DNA from: Prevotella sp. UBA7764
GTDB taxonomy: Bacteria; Bacteroidota; Bacteroidia; Bacteroidales; Bacteroidaceae
Assembly: GCA_002481295.1 (NCBI GenBank)
Contig: DLDU01000057.1
Span: forward strand, 52,341-92,793
Direction: 5' to 3'
DNA length: 40,453 nt
A model generated the notes under the pieces. It was given only the letters and a program-made list of their open reading frames with translations, did no database searches and had not been told where the DNA came from. Shown here piece by piece: positions 36,336 to 40,453 of this stretch; positions within the stretch are counted from its first letter, which is position 1; each line of letters starts with the position of its first letter. Both the position numbers and the translations under genes were made by a program.

Positions 36336-37562
36336 ATGGTACTCAATTATATTTGGATTGGATTCTTTGTCGTTGCCTTCGTCTTCGGCGGCGTACAATT
36401 GCTGATGGGTGACACCACAATCTTTCAGAAAATGGTGGACTCCACGTTCGACACGTCTAAGACAGCCTTCGAGACCTCGCTGGGACTGACCGGCGTGCTG
36501 GCTCTGTGGCTGGGAATCATGAAGATAGGAGAGAAGGCTGGGGCCGTCAACGCGTTGGCGCGGCTGCTCAGTCCGGTGTTTACCAAGCTCTTCCCCGACA
36601 TTCCCAAGAACCATCCCGTGATGGGTTCTATCTTTATGAACATCGCTGCCAACATGCTCGGACTCGACAATGCCGCTACGCCGACGGGCTTGAAAGCCAT
36701 GGCCGGCATGCAGGAGCTGAACACAAAGAAGGACACGGCTACCAATCCGATGATCATGTTCCTGGTGCTCAACACGTCGGGACTGACCATCATCCCCACG
36801 ACGATCCTCGCTTTCCGCGCCAGTTATGGTGCCGCACAGCCCACCGATGTGTTCATCCCCATCCTTTTGGCGACGAGTGTGGCCACGCTGGCGGGTATCA
36901 TCATCACGGCTATGTGGCAGCGCATCAACCTTTTGCAACCGATACTATTAGCCACTTTGAGCGGACTCATCGCCTTTGTCGCTTTGGTCATCTGGGGGTT
37001 CGGTCAGATGGACAAGGACACGATGGGCACCGTGACAGCCGTCGCTGGCAACCTGATACTGATGACGGTGATCGTGCTGTTCATCCTTGCGGGCGTGAGA
37101 AAGCGTATCAATGTCTACGATGCCTTTATTGAGGGAGCCAAAGAAGGCTTCCAGACTGCCGTGCGCATCATCCCCTATCTTGTTGCCATCCTGGTGGCTG
37201 TTGGCGTGTTCCGTGCTTCGGGCGCTATGGACATGCTCATCGATGGCATTGCCTGGGTGGTGAAGCAATGCGGGCTGAATACCGACTTCGTGGGTGCGTT
37301 GCCCACTGCGTTTATGAAGCCGCTCTCGGGCAGTGGTGCCCGCGGACTGATGTTGGAGGCGATGAAGAACTATGGCCCCGACTCCTTCGTGGGTCGTCTG
37401 AGCTGTATCTTTCAAGGTTCCACCGACACCACCTTCTATATCCTTGCCGTCTACTTCGGCTCCGTAAATATCAAGTACACACGTCACGCTGTGGCTTGCG
37501 GCCTGCTGGCTGACCTCGCTGGCGTCATTGCGGCAATCGCCATCGCGTATCTGTTCTTTTGA
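36336..37562 (+). CDS. Fused SpmA/SpmB-like (nucleoside-recognition Gate) membrane protein
   Basis: A 408-residue inner-membrane protein with about ten hydrophobic segments. The first half resembles SpmA (GLTGVLALWLGIMKIGEKAG, NMLGLDNAATPTGLKAM) and the second SpmB (AVRIIPYLVAILVAVGVFRASGA, KPLSGSGARGLMLEAM, FQGSTDTTFYILAVYFG). The two are separate genes in sporulating Firmicutes and one fused gene in many Bacteroidetes. Its transport or signalling role is not known in non-sporulating bacteria. I chose the ATG at 36336 because the frame upstream contains the -7 box. It probably shares a transcript with the flippase 49 bases downstream. Confidence 0.88.
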   Translation: MVLNYIWIGFFVVAFVFGGVQLLMGDTTIFQKMVDSTFDTSKTAFETSLGLTGVLALWLGIMKIGEKAGAVNALARLLSPVFTKLFPDIPKNHPVMGSIFMNIAANMLGLDNAATPTGLKAMAGMQELNTKKDTATNPMIMFLVLNTSGLTIIPTTILAFRASYGAAQPTDVFIPILLATSVATLAGIIITAMWQRINLLQPILLATLSGLIAFVALVIWGFGQMDKDTMGTVTAVAGNLILMTVIVLFILAGVRKRINVYDAFIEGAKEGFQTAVRIIPYLVAILVAVGVFRASGAMDMLIDGIAWVVKQCGLNTDFVGALPTAFMKPLSGSGARGLMLEAMKNYGPDSFVGRLSCIFQGSTDTTFYILAVYFGSVNIKYTRHAVACGLLADLAGVIAAIAIAYLFF

Positions 37563-37611
37563 AAAATAGAGTTTCTAACGTTAAAAACGACATAAGCTCA
37601 TCAATATAATT

Positions 37612-39105
37612 ATGGCTAATTTAAAATCTCTTGCAAAAGACACGGCCATCTACGGCCTGAGCAGTATTGCAGCCCGCTTCATCGGCTATCTGCTGGTACC
37701 TATTGAGACGGCGAAGTTCAACGCTGCCGGAGGGCAGTATGGCATCATCACCAACATCTATGCCTACATCGCCCTGCTCATCATCATCCTGACCTACGGC
37801 ATGGAGACCACCTTCTTCCGGTTTATGAACCGCCCCGGCGAAGATCCGAGAAAGGTCTATCCCACCACGCTCCACACCGTAGGCTTCACCTCTCTGCTCT
37901 TCGTGGTGGTGCTGGCGCTGTTCATCCATCCCGTTGCCAGTGCCATCGGCTATCCCGATCATCCCGAATATCTGATGATCATGGGCGTGTGCGTAGCCAT
38001 AGACGCCTTCACGGCGATACCCTTCGCCTATCTGCGTTATGCTCACAGACCCATCAAGTTCGCATTGCTGAAGATGGTAAGTATTGCCGTGAACATCGTG
38101 GGCGTGTCGCTCTATCTCATCGTGCTGCCCGCCATGCACGTCAATCTCTTCGGCATCTACGACGCCAACTTCGACTTGGAGGTGGTGTGGGTGTTCTGGA
38201 TAGAGCTCTCCGGTTCCGTGCTCACGCTGCTTTTGTTGGGCAAGGAACTCAAGGCGATGGGCAATCCGTTCGACAAGGCTACCTGCAAGCGCATGCTTCG
38301 CTACACCTGGCCGCTGCTCGTCATGGGACTGGCCGGACAGCTCAACCAGTGTGCCTCGCAGATCATCTTCCCCTACGTTTTCGATGGCAACGCCCATGAC
38401 GCGCGCGTTCAGCTCGGTATCTATGGCGCCTGCATCAAGATAGCCACCATCATGGTGATGATCACCCAGGCCTTCCGCTACGCCTACGAGCCGTTTGTCT
38501 TCGGGCAGTCCAAAGAGAAAAACAACAAGGAGACCTACGCCCGCGTGATGAAGTTCTACATCATCTTCACGCTGCTCGCCTTCCTCTGCGTGGTGGCCTA
38601 CATGGACATCATCCGCTACATCATCGGCCGCAGCTACTGGGAGGGCCTGGAGATAGTGCCGATCGTGATGGCTGCCGAGATTATGTTCGGCGTGTTCTTC
38701 AACCTCAGCTTCTGGTATAAGCTCATCGACAAGACCATTTGGGGTGCCTGGTTCTCAGGTATCGGCGCAGTCGTATTGATCGCTTTCGACATCATCTTCA
38801 TCCCGCGTTTCAGCTATTGGGCTTGCGCGTGGGCAGGCTTTGCGTCGTATGCGGTGAGCATGGTGCTGAGCTATTTCTTCGGTCAGAAATACTATCCGAT
38901 CGCCTATCCGCTGAAGTCTATCTTCACCTACACACTGCTTGCCGTAGTGCTCTTTGTGGGCATGACGGCTTCCAACCGCTATCTGCCGATGCTGCCGGCC
39001 TTGCTTGTCAACACGCTGTTGCTGATTGCGGACGTAGCTTTCATCGTGAAGAAGGATCTGCCGCTGAGTTCTCTGCCCGTCATAGGCAAGAAGTTCCGGA
39101 AATAA
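37612..39105 (+). CDS. Wzx-like polysaccharide flippase
   Basis: A 497-residue protein with about 14 membrane segments, of the MATE/MVF-type lipid-linked oligosaccharide flippases (opening KSLAKDTAIYGLSSIAARFIG, then TYGMETTFFRFMNR). It would turn lipid-linked sugar units across the inner membrane. A Wzx-like flippase near a WcaJ-like initiating enzyme suggests a role in surface polysaccharide or protein O-glycan export, but no glycosyltransferase genes lie between them, so the pair is not a complete cluster. Confidence 0.9.
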   Translation: MANLKSLAKDTAIYGLSSIAARFIGYLLVPIETAKFNAAGGQYGIITNIYAYIALLIIILTYGMETTFFRFMNRPGEDPRKVYPTTLHTVGFTSLLFVVVLALFIHPVASAIGYPDHPEYLMIMGVCVAIDAFTAIPFAYLRYAHRPIKFALLKMVSIAVNIVGVSLYLIVLPAMHVNLFGIYDANFDLEVVWVFWIELSGSVLTLLLLGKELKAMGNPFDKATCKRMLRYTWPLLVMGLAGQLNQCASQIIFPYVFDGNAHDARVQLGIYGACIKIATIMVMITQAFRYAYEPFVFGQSKEKNNKETYARVMKFYIIFTLLAFLCVVAYMDIIRYIIGRSYWEGLEIVPIVMAAEIMFGVFFNLSFWYKLIDKTIWGAWFSGIGAVVLIAFDIIFIPRFSYWACAWAGFASYAVSMVLSYFFGQKYYPIAYPLKSIFTYTLLAVVLFVGMTASNRYLPMLPALLVNTLLLIADVAFIVKKDLPLSSLPVIGKKFRK

Positions 39106-39121
39106 AGCACTTCGTCTCTTA

Positions 39122-39185
39122 TATATATAATAAGGTGTGCGCACAGAGAAAGCGCACACCCACGTATATATAATAAGGTGTGCGC
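39122..39185 (+). repeat. Two copies of the 17-base motif around a hairpin (copies 3 and 4)
   Basis: TATATATAATAAGGTGT at 39122-39138 and again at 39165-39181, both followed by GCGC. Between them GGTGTGCGC/GCGCACACC forms a 9-bp hairpin (39134-39160). It lies 17 bases after the flippase stop and may act as its 3' end signal. Confidence 0.75.
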
Positions 39186-39228
39186 AAGGCTGATCGGCAA
39201 GTAGACGTTTATAAAAGAAGTGTAGGTA

Positions 39229-39996
39229 ATGAAAAACCATAAAGAAACAACAGAAGCAAAGCACGGTCCTGCAGCGGTGATCATGGGTGCCTCGTCGGGC
39301 ATAGGTATGGAAGTGGCCCGGCTGTTGCTCCGCCGTGGCTGGCATTTGGGGCTCGCCGCCCGCCGCACCGAGCCTTTGGCCGCACTGAGCGAGGAATATC
39401 CCGGGCTGGTGAAATATGCTTCCATCGACATCACGGAAACCGGAAGCGAAGTGCTGTTGCGCCGGTTGATCGATGAAATGGAGGAAATCAGCCTCTATCT
39501 TCATGTCTCTGGCGTTGGTTGGCAAAACATGGCACTCGATGCCGACAAGGAGCTGACGACGGTGCAGACCAATGCTTTGGGCTTCACGCGCATGGTCGGT
39601 GAGGCTTATCGCTACTTTGCCGCTCGCGGCGAAGGCCACATTGCTGTGGTGTCGTCCATCGCTGGTACCAAGGGCATTGGGGCGGCCCCGGCCTATAGTG
39701 CTACCAAGGCCTTTGACACAACCTACGTTGAAGCCTTGGAGCAACAAGCCCACATGCGTGGCAAACACATCCATTTCACCGACATCCGTCCGGGCTTTGT
39801 CCGCACCGCTCTGCTTGGCGACGGTCGCCGCTATCCCTTGTTGATGAACCCAGAGGCCGTGGCGCGTGCCATCGTCAAGGCTATCCTTCACCATCGTCAT
39901 GTCGTGGTCATCGACTGGCGTTACCGTTTGCTCACCGCTCTCTGGCGTTGCGTGCCCCGCTGGATATGGAGAAGGATGAGGATCAGCAATGGATAG
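39229..39996 (+). CDS. Short-chain dehydrogenase/reductase (SDR)
   Basis: A 255-residue NAD(P)-dependent oxidoreductase. The dinucleotide motif is MGASSGIG (residues 19-26), with VSSIAGTKG giving the catalytic Ser and YSATK giving Tyr156 and Lys160. AARR after the second strand suggests NADP preference. The C-terminal tail after residue 215 is rich in Arg and Trp (DWRYRLLTALWRCVPRWIWRRMR) and may associate with the membrane. The substrate is unknown. The start follows GTGTAGGTA with little Shine-Dalgarno character. Confidence 0.9.
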   Translation: MKNHKETTEAKHGPAAVIMGASSGIGMEVARLLLRRGWHLGLAARRTEPLAALSEEYPGLVKYASIDITETGSEVLLRRLIDEMEEISLYLHVSGVGWQNMALDADKELTTVQTNALGFTRMVGEAYRYFAARGEGHIAVVSSIAGTKGIGAAPAYSATKAFDTTYVEALEQQAHMRGKHIHFTDIRPGFVRTALLGDGRRYPLLMNPEAVARAIVKAILHHRHVVVIDWRYRLLTALWRCVPRWIWRRMRISNG

Positions 39997-40191
39997 AAGC
40001 TAAAAAAATCGCGGAAAGAACAAAATCTTTCTCTGTTACGCCCCCATTATTATGTACAGGAGAAAAGCCGTTGTTCTTACGAGAAAGGAAATAATCTGAG
40101 TAAATCCGTGTGCGACTAAAACTCTATAAGAGATACTCGCTCTCTATATTGGAAGGACGGGACAATAGAACTTTGTCAATATATTCTCCTA
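39997..40191. other. Intergenic stretch after the SDR gene
   Basis: About 195 bases; no gene, repeat or terminator seen with confidence. It leads into the DUF1016 remnant. Confidence 0.4.
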
Positions 40192-40395
40192 AGACTGCAA
40201 CGGACTATTGTAGTTTTTCAACGTACTTGTTATAGAATATCTACCAACTCTTGACGAACAAAATACTTCGTCGCCCCATCGCGACTCACCTTTCAAGTCC
40301 ACAATTTCATGACAGAGATGCCAATAAAACTCGATCATGGCGTCATTGACGCACACGGTAGCCTTGGCCTGGCTGTGGCGATATTGCTCTTTGAT
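40192..40395 (-). pseudogene. Fragment of a DUF1016/YhcG-type nuclease gene
   Basis: Reading on the minus strand from 40395 gives KEQYRHSQAKATVCVNDAM and then IEFYWHLCHEIVDLKGESRWGDEVF. This is the conserved start of the DUF1016 N-terminal domain (pattern YRxSQ.KA...VN..MI.FYW.LG.DI......RWG). A TAA stop lies directly upstream, there is no start codon, and after WGDEVF the sequence loses family character and stops at 40191. Only about 45 residues of a roughly 350-residue protein remain, so it is a dead remnant. Such genes travel with restriction-modification and other defence islands. Confidence 0.65.
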
Positions 40396-40428
40396 TTATC
40401 TAAATAACCCTAAAAGTCGCCATCATAT

Positions 40429-40450
40429 AGCGGCTAAGTGCCGCTTTTTT
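40429..40450 (+). terminator. Intrinsic terminator-like hairpin at the right edge
   Basis: 6-bp stem AGCGGC/GCCGCT with loop TAAGT followed by a T tract on the plus strand. The gene it would serve is not evident; it could be a leftover. Confidence 0.55.
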
Positions 40451-40453
40451 CGT

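Noticed and set aside
38755..39900. Minus-strand frame across the flippase end and SDR gene
   Set aside because: Antisense to two genes with clear motifs and crosses the hairpin repeat region; no domain recognised.

Overview
The window looks like chromosomal DNA of a Bacteroidales bacterium, most likely Prevotellaceae. The reasons are the -7 boxes of the type TAnnTTTG (often with TTTG or TTG 19-20 bases upstream) in front of several genes, weak Shine-Dalgarno sites, a protease with a type IX secretion (T9SS) C-terminal tail, the rimP-nusA-infB block next to sufBCDS, and a mannan-degradation operon of Bacteroides type. The taxon is inferred from gene content; no database was searched.

Layout. 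1-1.35 kb: 5' part of an SGNH/GDSL hydrolase gene (minus strand) and, upstream of it, a separately transcribed structured RNA with its own terminator. 1.67-4.6 kb: M6 metalloprotease and RNase HII. 4.65-9.8 kb: the SUF iron-sulfur operon in the order sufB-sufC-sufD-sufS (minus). A short-repeat element lies between sufD and sufS, and a related copy is inserted in frame inside sufS. 10.0-14.8 kb: rimP-nusA-infB (minus). 15.0-16.7 kb: S41 C-terminal processing protease. 16.8-17.9 kb: tRNA-Asn with promoter and terminator, then a gene graveyard holding a ferredoxin-type fragment fused to the tail of a VapC-like PIN toxin, and about 0.6 kb without a convincing gene. 17.9-20.3 kb: an M16 protease with an unusual 45-bp-periodic insertion, divergent from a PfkB sugar kinase. 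20.6-22.9 kb: pnp. 23.1-25.1 kb: Fic protein and Dps.

25.3-32.5 kb is a six-gene minus-strand operon for beta-mannan or mannobiose use: CE7-type esterase, GH26 mannanase, GH130 mannosylglucose phosphorylase, GPH sugar transporter, AGE-family (cellobiose/mannobiose 2-) epimerase and an AraC-type regulator. Facing it across a 675-bp control region is a secreted SGNH acetylesterase (SASA family). Together these can deacetylate mannan, cut it to mannobiose, import it, epimerise it to mannosylglucose and phosphorolyse it. No SusC/SusD pair is present.

34.7-40.0 kb concerns envelope glycans and transport: a WcaJ-like polyprenyl-phosphate sugar transferase (minus), a fused SpmA/SpmB-like membrane protein, a Wzx-like flippase and a short-chain dehydrogenase. 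The right end holds a decayed fragment of a DUF1016/YhcG-type nuclease gene.

The most interesting non-gene signals are: the structured RNA at 1.03-1.35 kb; the repeat element that has become coding sequence in sufS; a 17-base intergenic motif present four times, always beside a hairpin; a 0.3-kb leader ending in a terminator just upstream of the SASA esterase; and the terminator-like hairpin at the start of the rimP leader.
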